From Streptomyces sp. NBC_00286 (GTDB lineage: Bacteria > Actinomycetota > Actinomycetes > Streptomycetales > Streptomycetaceae), in NCBI RefSeq assembly GCF_036173125.1, contig NZ_CP108054.1:9617501-9681500 (forward strand): DNA of 64,000 nucleotides, given 5' to 3'. The notes beneath the pieces are model-generated. The model saw only the letters and a list, made by a program, of their open reading frames with translations. It was not told the DNA's origin and made no database searches. Positions within the stretch are counted from its first letter, which is position 1, and each line of letters opens with the position of its first letter. Positions 40,777 to 49,593 of this stretch are shown piece after piece. Position numbers and translations under genes: made by a program.

Positions 40777-41393
40777 GCCCCCGGCTCCTTTCCCGAACGG
40801 TCCCCGCGTTCCCGCTCACCTCTGTCCAGCAACGAGCGCAGCTTCTCAAGTGCACGCGTGCGATGCCGGGCGGCCGTTCCGCGGTGCACCCCTATGATCC
40901 GGGCGGCCTGATCGATGGTGTAACCGTCCAGATCGACGAGTATCACCACGCCCGCCTGCTTGGAAGACAACCTCCCCAGCAGCCGTACCGCCTCCATCTC
41001 GGCGTCACGCCGCTCCACTCCGCCGTCCCAGCCCGCCGCGACCACCGGCCCGATCGAGCCGAGGCGGCCCGCCTGCCCGGCGGCATCGGCGGCACCCGAC
41101 ACCTCCACATCATCCACCAGGACCTGACGGCGCTCACGGCGATGGGTGTCGCGTACGACGCTGAGCAGCGCGGTGAAGGCATAGGCGTACGGCTCCGGAT
41201 GGTCGAGGAATCGCTGCGGCCGTGCGGCCAGCTTCAGGTAGGCCTCGTGCACCGCGTCCTCGGCCCAGGATCTGGTCCCGGCCAGCATGACGGCTCTTCG
41301 GTAGAGCCGGGGCAGGAGTTCGCAGAAGGTCTCGTCGAAGCGGGTCGGTGGCGGTGACGGCGAGGTTGAGGGACCGTTTGGAGGGTGGCCCAT
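40773..41393 (-). CDS. ECF-type RNA polymerase sigma factor
   Basis: 206 residues from ATG 41393; GGGGAGA lies 12 bases upstream, and ATG 41456 would add 21 residues. Region 2: TFCELLPRLYRRAVMLAGTR, SWAEDAVHEAYLKLA, YAYAFTALLSVVRDTHRRER. Region 4: LLGRLSSKQAGVVILVDLDG, YTIDQAARIIGVHRGTAARH. It resembles the SigE/SigM-like ECF families and is coupled to a membrane protein that probably controls it. Its promoter region (41394-41673) is shared with the divergent P450 gene. Confidence 0.87.
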   Translation of the reverse strand: MGHPPNGPSTSPSPPPTRFDETFCELLPRLYRRAVMLAGTRSWAEDAVHEAYLKLAARPQRFLDHPEPYAYAFTALLSVVRDTHRRERRQVLVDDVEVSGAADAAGQAGRLGSIGPVVAAGWDGGVERRDAEMEAVRLLGRLSSKQAGVVILVDLDGYTIDQAARIIGVHRGTAARHRTRALEKLRSLLDRGERERGDRSGKEPGA

Positions 41394-41673
41394 GGGCTCG
41401 GATGTCTCCCCGTTGTGAAGTCGGGCGGGCCGTCGCCTGCCCGCCGTGTTGTGCACCGAGTGATCAATTACCCGAGTGCGGCCCGGTCACGCAGGCTCTT
41501 TTCCAGCTCGGCGCCCAACCCTCACCTCAACTCCCACCCCGGGACGCCGACCGCCCCTCTCCGGGGCCCGCGTCCCTGTCGGCGCGGCCGGGCGCAACTG
41601 TCCGGAAACCGGCGTTCATCCGCACCGAAGGCGGGTTAACGTGCCGTTTCGGCCCACGAACTGGGGGAGTTGA

Positions 41674-42879
41674 ATGGTGGCCCGATCCATCGTCGATCTG
41701 AAGCAGCTCGGTCCGGAATTTCTGCGTGATCCGTATCCCGTCTACGCCCGGCTCCGTTCCGGGGGGCCCGTCCACCGTGTGTATGACCCCGACGGCGAGG
41801 AGGTGTGGCTCGTCGTCGGCCACGAGGCCTGCAGAACGGCCTTCACAGATCCACGGCTCAGCCGGAACTGGCTGAGGGCCGGGAACATCAAACAGATCGT
41901 CAACACCGAGCAGACCCAGCCGGCCCTCATGCACATGCTGATGTCGGACCCGCCGGACCACACCCGACTGCGGCGACTGGTGGCACGGGAATTCACCCCG
42001 CGACGTATCGAGTCACTGGCTCCTCGCGTCCAGCAGGTCACCGATGAGCTGCTGGACAGGATGCTGGCAGTGGAGGAGCGGCGGGCCGATCTGATCGCGT
42101 CCTTCGCCTTCCCGCTGCCCATGACGGTCATCTGCGAACTGCTCGGCGTCCCCGAACTGGACCGGGACGCCTTTCGCCGCTGGTCCAACGAGATGGTCGC
42201 GCGCACCAGCCCGGAGGCGGAGGCGCTCGCCTATCAGGAGGAGTCCGCGTATCTTGCCGAGTTGATCGCGGCCAAGCGGGCGAAGCCCGGTGAGGATCTG
42301 CTCAGCGGTCTGATCCACACCGCGGACGAGGACGGTGACCGGCTCTCGCCGGACGAGCTCATCGGCATGTCCAATCTGCTGCTCATCGCCGGTCACGAGA
42401 CCACGGTCAATCTGATCGGCAACGGCTTGCGGGCACTGTTCGCACATCCCGGCCAACTCGCCGATCTGCGCGCCGACTTCGGCCTGCTCGACGGGGCGAT
42501 CGAGGAGATGCTCCGCTACGACGGCCCGGTGGAGAACAGCACGGACCGCCTGGCCCTGGAGGATGTGGAGTTGGGCGGGGTGACCATCCCCGCGGGTTCC
42601 ACCGTCCGGATCACCATGGCGGACGCCGACCGCGACCCGGCGCGCTTCAAGGACCCCGACCGGTTCGACATCCGCCGGGGCTCCCGCGGTCACATCGCCT
42701 TCGGCCACGGCCTGCACTACTGCCTGGGCGCGCCGTTGGCACGGCTGGAAGGCCGGATCGCCTTCCGCACCCTGCTGGAACGCTGCCCGGACCTGGCGCC
42801 GGACGCGGACGAGTCCGAACTGCCCTGGACGCCGGGGTTGTTGATCCGGGGCGTACGGAAGCTGCCTGTGCGCTGGTGA
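41674..42879 (+). CDS. Cytochrome P450 (CYP107-like)
   Basis: 401 residues. I-helix oxygen-binding motif LIAGHETTVNLI near 240, ExxR in AIEEMLRYDGPVE, and heme loop AFGHGLHYCLGAPLARLEGR with the ligand Cys at 350. MLMSDPPDHTRLRRLVAREF is the typical bacterial class I signature. It hydroxylates a small molecule and needs ferredoxin and a reductase, neither of which is adjacent. It is monocistronic, divergent from the ECF sigma gene. The window shows no biosynthetic neighbours, so this is a stand-alone P450. Confidence 0.92.
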   Translation: MVARSIVDLKQLGPEFLRDPYPVYARLRSGGPVHRVYDPDGEEVWLVVGHEACRTAFTDPRLSRNWLRAGNIKQIVNTEQTQPALMHMLMSDPPDHTRLRRLVAREFTPRRIESLAPRVQQVTDELLDRMLAVEERRADLIASFAFPLPMTVICELLGVPELDRDAFRRWSNEMVARTSPEAEALAYQEESAYLAELIAAKRAKPGEDLLSGLIHTADEDGDRLSPDELIGMSNLLLIAGHETTVNLIGNGLRALFAHPGQLADLRADFGLLDGAIEEMLRYDGPVENSTDRLALEDVELGGVTIPAGSTVRITMADADRDPARFKDPDRFDIRRGSRGHIAFGHGLHYCLGAPLARLEGRIAFRTLLERCPDLAPDADESELPWTPGLLIRGVRKLPVRW

Positions 42880-42915
42880 CGGAGCACACCCGGGGCGCGC
42901 CCTGTGTACTGTCGG

Positions 42916-42948
42916 AAGTCCCGCCGATCACCTGGTGTCGGCGGGCTT
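42916..42948 (+). terminator. Hairpin after the P450 gene
   Basis: CCCGCCGA (42920-42927) pairs with TCGGCGGG (42938-42945), extended by AAG/CTT with a bulged T. It lies 41 bases after the P450 stop and 28 bases before the UspA start. Confidence 0.5.
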
Positions 42949-42975
42949 CGCAGGACAACGCAGGAGGACACCCGT

Positions 42976-43824
42976 ATGACCCGCCCGATCACCGTGGGAG
43001 TGGACGGATCACCCGAGAGCCTGGCCGCCGTGGCCTGGGCCGGCCGGGAAGCCGTCCGCCGCGAGCTGCCACTGCGTCTGGTGCAGGCCTGGGAGAGCGA
43101 CGACGCGGGGGAGCACGACGCGAAGGCGCGGGACGCGCTGCGGGAGGCCGCGAGCTCCCTCACCGAGCGGCACCCCGGGCTCCCGGTGTCCACGGACCTC
43201 CTGGACGCGGCTCCGGTCCCCTCGCTGGTCGCCGAGGCCGCGGACGCCGAGATGCTGGTGCTCGGCTCGCGCGGGCACGGAGTGATCGTCGGCTTCCTGC
43301 TCGGTTCCGTCGGACAGCAGGTCAGCGCCGAATCCGGGCGCCCCGTCGTCCTCGTACGCGCCGACGACCGCGCCGAACAGGAGGCGGCGGGCCGCGAGAT
43401 CGTCGTGGGACAGCAGGGAGGCCCGGACGACAGCGCCGCGGCCTTGGAGTTCGCCTTCGAGACCGCGGCGGCACGCGGCGCAGGCGTACGGGTCGTACGG
43501 GCCTGGAGCCTGCCGGCGTTCTACGAGTTCAACCCCGGCTTGATGAATCTCCTCGACGAGGCCGGCGGCCTGGAACCGTACGAGAAGAAGGCCCTCGAGG
43601 AGGCGCTGACGCCCTGGCGGGAACGGTTCCCTGAGGTGCCCGTGACCGAGCACGTCGAGATCGGCAGTGCGGGGGAGGTGCTGCTGTCGGCGGCGTCCCG
43701 GGCCCAGCTGATGGTGGTGGGGCGGCGTGCCCAGCGCTCGGCCGTGGGGTCACGGATCGGTTCGGTGGCGCACTCCGTCATGCATCACGCGCCCTGCCCG
43801 GTGACGGTCGTCCCGCCGTCCTGA
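42976..43824 (+). CDS. Universal stress protein with two UspA domains
   Basis: 282 residues from ATG 42976 with AGGAGGA upstream. Domain 1 starts ITVGVDGSPESLAAVAWAGR and ends in the ATP motif VLGSRGHGVIVGFLLGSVGQ. Domain 2 starts EIVVGQQGGPDDSAAALEF and ends MVVGRRAQRSAVGSRIGSVA, then HAPCPVTVVPPS. Domain 1 has a good G-x2-G-x9-G(S/T) pattern. These tandem proteins bind ATP and are induced by stress or oxygen limitation in actinobacteria. It is convergent with the DUF4032 gene (9 bases between stops). Confidence 0.9.
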   Translation: MTRPITVGVDGSPESLAAVAWAGREAVRRELPLRLVQAWESDDAGEHDAKARDALREAASSLTERHPGLPVSTDLLDAAPVPSLVAEAADAEMLVLGSRGHGVIVGFLLGSVGQQVSAESGRPVVLVRADDRAEQEAAGREIVVGQQGGPDDSAAALEFAFETAAARGAGVRVVRAWSLPAFYEFNPGLMNLLDEAGGLEPYEKKALEEALTPWRERFPEVPVTEHVEIGSAGEVLLSAASRAQLMVVGRRAQRSAVGSRIGSVAHSVMHHAPCPVTVVPPS

Positions 43825-43833
43825 ACGCCCGGC

Positions 43834-45090
43834 TCAAGCTGACGGTGTCTGCGACGCGGCGGCGTCCGGCGCCGGCAGCTTCTCGCGGATCTTCGGCAGG
43901 ATGTTCTTGACGTAGTCCTCGACGGCCATGTCCAGGCCGATGTCGTGCTGCGCCCGCTCGGACAAGTACCAGCGATGCTCGAGCAGCCCGTGGTACAGCT
44001 CCGCCGCGTCCATGGAGCCACGCAACTCCCGCGGTACGGCCCGCACGGTGGGCCGGAACACCTCGCGCACCCAGCGGTGGGCCAGCACCTCCGGGCGGGC
44101 GGCGAGGGGGTCGCCGGGTGCGTAGTCCTCCTGGGTGGCCATCCAGGTCTCGAGGTCGTTGAGGAGCCGGCGCGCCTGGTTCTCCTCGGCGTCCAGCCCG
44201 GTCAGCCGCAGGAGCTGGCGCTGGTGATGGCCGGCGTCGACGACCTTGGGGACGAAGGTCACGGTGTCACCGTTCGAGGAGTGCGCGATCTGCATCTCGG
44301 CGACATCGAAGCCGAGATCGTTGAGCCGCCGGACCCGGCGGTCGATGTAGTGGTGCTTGCCCGCCGGATACACCGACGTACGGGTCAGCTCTTGCCAGAG
44401 GCTCTCGTAACGGCCGCATATCTCCGTACCGAAGTCGATCGGGTCGACGGACGGGTGCAGCGCCCCCGACGCCTCCAGGTCGAGCAGTTCGCCGCTGATG
44501 TTCACGCGCGCGAGATCGAGATCGTAACTGCGCTGCCCGTCGCTGAGCCTCTGGTGCAGCTCGCCGGTCTCCGCGTCGACGAGGTACGCGGCGAACGCCC
44601 CGGCGTCGCGCCGGAACAGGGTGTTGGACAGGGAGCAGTCGCCCCAGGCGAACCCTGCCAGGTGGAGCCGGACCAGCAGTACGGCGAGCGCGTCCATGAG
44701 CCGGTGCATGGTGGCGGGCCGCATCGTCGTCTCGAACATCGACCGGTACGGCATCGAGCCGTTCAGATGCCGGGTGATCAGCACCGGCTCCAGGTACGTG
44801 CCGTCGTCCCGGGTGCGGCCGGTGACGACGGCGAGCGGGTCCACCGCGGGGATGTTGAGGCGGTGCAGAGAGCGCAGCAGTTCGTACTCCCGCACGGCGG
44901 GCCGCTCGGCCAGCTCCTTGACGGCCACCACTTCATTGCCGGCGCGTGCGTACCGCACGACGTGCCGTGAGATGCCGCGCGGCAGCGGCACGAGATGGCG
45001 CTCCGGCCAGTCCTCCAGGGGCAGATCCCACGGCAGTTCGAGCAGCAGCGCGGGATGCTCCGGGTTGGTGGCGCTGATGTGCAATGCCAT
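43834..45090 (-). CDS. DUF4032 protein with kinase-like N-terminal domain
   Basis: 418 residues from ATG 45090; further upstream reading overlaps a terminator hairpin and is rejected. The N-terminal half resembles LPS/Ser-Thr kinases: EVVAVKELAERPAVREYELL (Lys-Glu pair), LHLAGFAWGDCSLSNTLFRR (catalytic D-x4-N loop) and AYLVDAETGELHQRLSDGQR (DxE/G metal site). The C-terminal DUF4032 region has HYIDRRVRRLNDLGFDVAEM and HRWYLSERAQHDIGLDMAVE. The role is unknown; phosphorylation of an envelope or small-molecule target is possible. Confidence 0.82.
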   Translation of the reverse strand: MALHISATNPEHPALLLELPWDLPLEDWPERHLVPLPRGISRHVVRYARAGNEVVAVKELAERPAVREYELLRSLHRLNIPAVDPLAVVTGRTRDDGTYLEPVLITRHLNGSMPYRSMFETTMRPATMHRLMDALAVLLVRLHLAGFAWGDCSLSNTLFRRDAGAFAAYLVDAETGELHQRLSDGQRSYDLDLARVNISGELLDLEASGALHPSVDPIDFGTEICGRYESLWQELTRTSVYPAGKHHYIDRRVRRLNDLGFDVAEMQIAHSSNGDTVTFVPKVVDAGHHQRQLLRLTGLDAEENQARRLLNDLETWMATQEDYAPGDPLAARPEVLAHRWVREVFRPTVRAVPRELRGSMDAAELYHGLLEHRWYLSERAQHDIGLDMAVEDYVKNILPKIREKLPAPDAAASQTPSA

Positions 45091-45191
45091 CGCTGTGTTG
45101 CCCTCGCCTCGCGGTCGTACGTCACCTGGCAAGACATCTCCGCACTTGGACGCCCGGTTCGTCAACCGGCACGAGGTGTACCGCACGCGAC

Positions 45192-45227
45192 GAGTGGGGC
45201 CGGTGCCGCGCGGCACCGGCCCCACTC
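45192..45227. terminator. Long perfect hairpin after the symporter gene
   Basis: A 17-bp perfect stem (GAGTGGGGCCGGTGCCG with its complement) around a CG core lies between the symporter stop (45264) and the DUF4032 start. It probably ends the leftward symporter transcript. No T-run. Confidence 0.7.
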
Positions 45228-45263
45228 ATCAGGTTGGAAGGCTGAGCTGTTGCCTGGCCGGCG

Positions 45264-46928
45264 TCACTGCCGCGCGCCCACCGGCTCCTGCTGCTGCTCC
45301 TCCTGCGGTTCGGTGCCGAGCATCGAGCGGACCTCGAACTTCTCGTACACGTCCGGGCTTTCCTCGTTCCGGCCCATCATGGTGCCGAGCCAGCCGAGCA
45401 GGAAGCCGGCCGGTACGGAGACGATGCCCGGGTTCTGCAGGGGGAAGAAGGCGAAGTCCGCGTCCGGGTAGAACGAGGTGGGCGTCGAGGAGACGACGGG
45501 GGAGCAGATGACCAGCAGCACGGAGGTGGCGAGACCTCCGTACAGGCTCAGCAGCGCGCCGCGGGCGTTGAAGTGCCGCCAGAACAGGCTGTAGACCATG
45601 GTCGGCAGGATCGCGGACGCGGCGATGGCGAAGGCCAGGAACCCCAGGTTGGCGGTGTTCGTGCCGTACGCCAGCAGCGCGAGCAGCATGCCGAGGACAC
45701 CGATGACGACGGCGGACAGCCGGGCCGCCGTCAGTTCCTCGGTCTGGCTCGCCTTGCCCTTGCGGATCACCTGCCCGTACAGGTCGTGGGCGAGCGAGGA
45801 CGCCGCGGCGAGCATGAGCCCGGCCGCCACGGCCATCAGCGTGATGAACGCCAGACAGGAAATGAGCGCGGTCAGGACGGCGCCGCCGATGGAGTTGGCG
45901 AGCAGCAGTACCGCCGCGTCGCCCTTGGCGTCGACCTTCGCGATGGATTCGCGGCCGACGATCGCCGTCGCACCAAGGCCCAGCACACCCGCCGCGAAAC
46001 ACACGAAGCCGACCAGGCCCGTGGCCCACAGCACCGACCGCCGCAGCACACGGGTGGCGCGGGGAGCGAGTAGACGCATCGTCATGTGGGGGAGTGCCGC
46101 CAGGCCCAACGCGATGGCGATCTGCAGACTGAAGAAGTCGAGCTTGCTGGTCGTGCTGCCTCCGTAGCGCAGCCCCGGCTCCAGGAACCGCTGCCCCATG
46201 CCGCTGCCGTCGGCTGCGGCGCCGAGCAGGCCGTCGATGTTCCAGCTGAAGCGGTGCAGCACGATGACGGCGGTCACCGCGACGCCCGCGATCAGCATGA
46301 CGGCCTTGACGATCTGGAGGAAGGTCGCGCCGGGCATCCCGCCGAGCGCCACGTACAGCACGATCAGGGTGCCGATGAGTACGACGCACATGGTGCGGGT
46401 GGTGGCACTCGGCTGGCCGATGAACTGAGTCAACAAGGCGATGCTGCCGACGAGTTGGGCAACGATGTAGAGGACGCAGATGATCAGTGTGCAGGCGGCC
46501 AGGGCGATGCGTACCGAGCGCTGGCTTCGGGGCAGTCGCAGGGCCAGGGTGTCGCCGAGGGTGAACTTGCCCGAATTGCGCAGGGGTTCGGCGATCATCA
46601 GCATCACCATCATCCAGGCGACGACCGTGCCGAGGAGATAGAGCAGACCGTCGAACCCGGTCAGCGCCACCAGTCCCGTACTGCCCAGGAGGGTGACGGC
46701 GGACAGGTAGTCGCCGCACATCGCCAGCCCGTTGCGCAGCGGCGACATGGTCCGGTTGCCCAGGTAGAAATCGCTGATCTCGTCGCCCTGCGGAGCGGTG
46801 ATGAGGGCCGAGAACATGCTGACGACCACGACCGACACGAACAGGACGAAGGTCAGCTTCAGACTGGTGCCGCCGATGACGCCGTCATCGGCGGCCAACA
46901 TCAGGTGGCCTTGGGGATAAGTCACCAC
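45264..46928 (-). CDS. Cation/acetate-type symporter (SSS family, ActP-like)
   Basis: 554 residues with about 13 membrane helices. FYLGNRTMSPLRNGLAMCGD, YLSAVTLLGSTGLVALTGFD and GGMPGATFLQIVKAVMLIAG are characteristic of ActP/MctC monocarboxylate symporters. The Na site lies in the AITLMAVAAGLMLAAASSLA-like helix 8. It imports acetate or pyruvate with Na+ or H+. Tandem GTG codons (46928, 46925) start it, overlapping the stop of the DUF485 gene, so the two are coupled. A GTG-GTG start with the Met at 46901 as alternative leaves the exact N-terminus open. Confidence 0.9.
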   Translation of the reverse strand: MVTYPQGHLMLAADDGVIGGTSLKLTFVLFVSVVVVSMFSALITAPQGDEISDFYLGNRTMSPLRNGLAMCGDYLSAVTLLGSTGLVALTGFDGLLYLLGTVVAWMMVMLMIAEPLRNSGKFTLGDTLALRLPRSQRSVRIALAACTLIICVLYIVAQLVGSIALLTQFIGQPSATTRTMCVVLIGTLIVLYVALGGMPGATFLQIVKAVMLIAGVAVTAVIVLHRFSWNIDGLLGAAADGSGMGQRFLEPGLRYGGSTTSKLDFFSLQIAIALGLAALPHMTMRLLAPRATRVLRRSVLWATGLVGFVCFAAGVLGLGATAIVGRESIAKVDAKGDAAVLLLANSIGGAVLTALISCLAFITLMAVAAGLMLAAASSLAHDLYGQVIRKGKASQTEELTAARLSAVVIGVLGMLLALLAYGTNTANLGFLAFAIAASAILPTMVYSLFWRHFNARGALLSLYGGLATSVLLVICSPVVSSTPTSFYPDADFAFFPLQNPGIVSVPAGFLLGWLGTMMGRNEESPDVYEKFEVRSMLGTEPQEEQQQEPVGARQ

Positions 46929-47344
46929 GAACCGAACCGCCTCTGCTGGGGAGCGCTGGGCTGCTGGACACGAGTCTGCTCGGCCTCGTCACGGGCGATC
47001 TCCGCCCGCAGACGGTCGACGGCCGGGTCGATCCGCCGCTCCATGTGCGTCGTGTACCGCCACGCGGTCAGGGCCATCAGGGCGAACATGCCGACGCTGC
47101 CCACCAGACCCACCGTCACATGGCCGAAGAGCTCCTGGTTCAGCACTCCGGGCGCGAAGCTCGACAGCAGCACGAACAGCAGGAAGCCCCCGACCGAGAT
47201 GAGTATCGCCACGATCCCGAACGAGCGGTGGGCCCGGCGTATGGAGCGGAAGTCAGGATGTGAGGCGACTCGGTTCTCCGCCGCGGGGGCCGGCGGCATC
47301 TGTCCCGGTTGGGGGCTGAAGGGCGAGCTGGAGTGTCTTGGCAT
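46922..47344 (-). CDS. DUF485 membrane protein, symporter partner
   Basis: 140 residues from ATG 47344 with AAGG upstream; ATG 47398 would add 18 residues. A proline-rich start leads to the DUF485 core: HPDFRSIRRAHRSFGIVAIL, with two membrane helices (FGIVAILISVGGFLLFVLLS and VTVGLVGSVGMFALMALTAW). DUF485 proteins are nearly always encoded directly before ActP-type symporters, as here, and are thought to assist them. The stop overlaps the symporter start. Confidence 0.88.
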   Translation of the reverse strand: MPRHSSSPFSPQPGQMPPAPAAENRVASHPDFRSIRRAHRSFGIVAILISVGGFLLFVLLSSFAPGVLNQELFGHVTVGLVGSVGMFALMALTAWRYTTHMERRIDPAVDRLRAEIARDEAEQTRVQQPSAPQQRRFGSW

Positions 47345-47866
47345 ACCGTGCCTTGTCTGACGCCTTGTGTTCGCGGTCTGCACGCGGAAATTGCTCACTG
47401 AATATGCAGGGGGACGACTGTTGAACGGGCTTCACGTTTTCACGGCAGGCCGGGAATTCGCCCGAAATGCCACTGAAACCGTGTTCCGGCCGTGCCGGAC
47501 GGCCCCGCTGGCTGGGTGGTCAGCGGAGCGTATCGGATTGTGGCATTCCATCCTTTCAACTATCAACCGGATCATGGCTATTGGCGTCGGTGACTCAAAT
47601 TCAACGCGCGTCACTTTCCTCGCCCCGGCTCCTTCGCCCGGCGTCGTTCACCAGCCCCTCCGCAGCGGGACTGAGACGCGTGTGGGACGTGATGTGCAGC
47701 ACGCGCGTAGAGCCGCCGTCGGAGCCGGTGGCACGGATCGTCCCTTGCCACGGCTTGATCGCCGATCAAGAGGGGCAAAATCCCTGGCCACAGCCCATTC
47801 CGTGCATTTGACACGTCATCGCACGCACAGATAGGAAGCAGCTCTCTGAAGTCGAAGAGGTGGACT
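47345..47866. other. 522-base intergenic region between divergent genes
   Basis: No gene is supported here. The composition is unusually AT-rich for the window around 47540-47610. It holds the symporter promoter candidate (47537-47566) and presumably the promoter of the gene at 47867. I found no long inverted repeat. Confidence 0.5.
47537..47566 (-). promoter_or_regulatory. Candidate housekeeping promoter of the DUF485-symporter operon
   Basis: On the minus strand: TTGATA (47566-47561, 5 of 6 match to TTGACA), 18-base spacer, CACAAT (47542-47537, 4 of 6). The leader to the ATG at 47344 would be about 185 bases. Confidence 0.4.
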
Positions 47867-48406
47867 GTGTACGAGCCGAACGTGGTGGGCGACTGGCAGG
47901 AGTACGACGAGGAGCATGCCGGCCTGCGTGTCCGCGTCCACGGTCTGGAGAAGGCGGACCCGCCGCGGGGGCGTGACGACGCGGCCGAGGGCCTGACCTA
48001 CGTCAGGTTCAGGGTGACCGTCGAGAACCGTGCGACCGCTTACTACGGCATCCATCTCGAGGACGGCCAACTCGACATCCGGGTCGGCCCCGACGGCGAG
48101 AGCGCCTTCCTCGACTGGCGGAACTCGCAGTTCATCGAGGGCTTCGACGTCTACCCGCTGCGCCGCGTCACGGCCGTCCTGTACGCCGCTGCCGACGAGG
48201 CCGGCTTGAGCCGGGTGGACGTCCAGGTGCAGCTGAAGGTCGACGACGAGTGGACCCACCGGTACCTCTGGTCCGGAGGCATCGACCTGCACGGCCCCTC
48301 CGCCGGTGCCGGCGCCCGCCCCGACAGCGTGGGCGAGGGCCTCGCCGCCCAGGTGGCGAGCTTCCTCCGGGAGGAAACCGAAACGGGGCCGGGGTCGACC
48401 GGCTGA
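47867..48406 (+). CDS. Hypothetical protein, beta-rich
   Basis: 179 residues from GTG 47867, with a weak AGAGG site 6 bases upstream. No signal peptide or membrane segment. A predicted beta-sandwich: GLRVRVHGLEKADPPRG, LTYVRFRVTVENRATAYYGI, HLEDGQLDIRVGPDGESAFL, VDVQVQLKVDDEWTHRYLWS. The N-V-E-N-R pattern resembles DUF4352-type domains, but I do not claim the family. The C-terminus is Gly/Ala-rich. It is convergent with the LysR gene across 205 bases that hold nothing clear. Confidence 0.65.
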   Translation: MYEPNVVGDWQEYDEEHAGLRVRVHGLEKADPPRGRDDAAEGLTYVRFRVTVENRATAYYGIHLEDGQLDIRVGPDGESAFLDWRNSQFIEGFDVYPLRRVTAVLYAAADEAGLSRVDVQVQLKVDDEWTHRYLWSGGIDLHGPSAGAGARPDSVGEGLAAQVASFLREETETGPGSTG

Positions 48407-48611
48407 CGTCTGCAGGACCGGTCACCGCGGATTTGTCGGACTCTGCGGACTCGGTGGACTTGTGCGTGGGGATCGTCTTTCAGTTGTGAGGATCCGGAAA
48501 AGAGAATTCCCTCTTCCTTGACAATTCAGGCGCACCTGCAGTGAGCGCTTTCTACCTTTCTCCGATTTCCGGCAGATTCGTCATGGGCGGCGATTTGTCC
48601 GGACAGTTGCG

Positions 48612-49523
48612 TCATGCCGTATCCAGCACTTCGGCGGCGGCCGCCGCGACGACCTCCGCGACGGTCGCGAGCGCCGGAAAATCGAGCTTCCACTGCTGCC
48701 AGAACAAGGGAATGTCGATCTTCCGGTCCGGCGCCAGATTGACAAGTCGACCCGCGTCCAGCAGGGGCGTGGCCTGAACCACGGGCACCATCCCCCAGCC
48801 CATGCCGGCGGCGACGGCCTCGACGAAACCCTCCGAGGTCGGCACGAGGTGACGCGTGGAGCTCGCGCCGCCCTGGCCGCGCCGGAGCCCTCGTACGAAA
48901 CCGTCCTGGATGTCGTCGCGCCGGTCGAAGCACACCACGGGCGCCTCGGCGAAAACGTCCCGCAACGGCAGGCCCGGCCGGTCGCCGAACCGGCGCGCCG
49001 CGAAGTCGGGGCTCGCCGCCGGGACATAGCTCATACGGCCCAGGCTTCGGACGCTGCACCCGGCCACCGGGTCCGGGGACGAGGTGACCGCCGCCATCAC
49101 CAGCCCTTCGCGCAGCAGCGCGGCCGTGTGGTCCTGGTCCTCGCGGCGCAGCTCGTAGCAGAGCCGCAACTCCTCGGGCACGCGGGTGAGCGCCGGCAGG
49201 AACCAGGTCGCCAGGGAGTCGGAGTTCACGGCGATCGACAGACGCGTCGGTTCGTCGGAGCCGGTCATGCCGAGTTCGGTGTGGGCATCGCGTTCCAGCC
49301 GGGCCAGTTGGCGTGCGTAGCGGACGACGACCTCGCCGGACTCGGTGGGTCGCACCGGTTTCGTACGGATCAACAGGACGCGTCCGGTGCGCTGTTCGAG
49401 CGCCTTGACGCGCTGGCTGACCGCCGACGGCGTCACATGAAGAGCGGCGGCCGCGGCGTCGAACGTGCCCTCGTCCACCACGGCGAGCAGTGTGCGGACC
49501 TGGTCCAGAGGAAGCTCAGTCAT
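48612..49523 (-). CDS. LysR-family regulator, ArgP/LysG-like
   Basis: 303 residues. LysR HTH: LDQVRTLLAVVDEGTFDAAA, LHVTPSAVSQRVKALEQRTG. The effector domain starts RLSIAVNSDSLATWFLPALT, the ArgP/LysG pattern. It is divergent from a LysE-type exporter gene across 69 bases, the classic lysG-lysE layout. It should activate the exporter when lysine, arginine or another basic amino acid builds up. An AT-rich stretch at 49534-49555 is its likely binding site. Confidence 0.9.
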   Translation of the reverse strand: MTELPLDQVRTLLAVVDEGTFDAAAAALHVTPSAVSQRVKALEQRTGRVLLIRTKPVRPTESGEVVVRYARQLARLERDAHTELGMTGSDEPTRLSIAVNSDSLATWFLPALTRVPEELRLCYELRREDQDHTAALLREGLVMAAVTSSPDPVAGCSVRSLGRMSYVPAASPDFAARRFGDRPGLPLRDVFAEAPVVCFDRRDDIQDGFVRGLRRGQGGASSTRHLVPTSEGFVEAVAAGMGWGMVPVVQATPLLDAGRLVNLAPDRKIDIPLFWQQWKLDFPALATVAEVVAAAAAEVLDTA

Positions 49524-49579
49524 CACGAACGCTAATGATAGGTAAGAATCTTTAGCTGTACTCCTGCTGCCCGGCTTCG

Positions 49580-49593
49580 TAGCGTCGACGTCA
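49580..49593 (+). promoter_or_regulatory. Candidate -10 of a leaderless lysE-like transcript
   Basis: TAGCGT (49580-49585) lies 7 bases before the ATG of the exporter gene, and no ribosome site is present. An activator-dependent weak -35 (TGTACT, 17-base spacing) overlaps the presumed LysR site. Confidence 0.4.
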
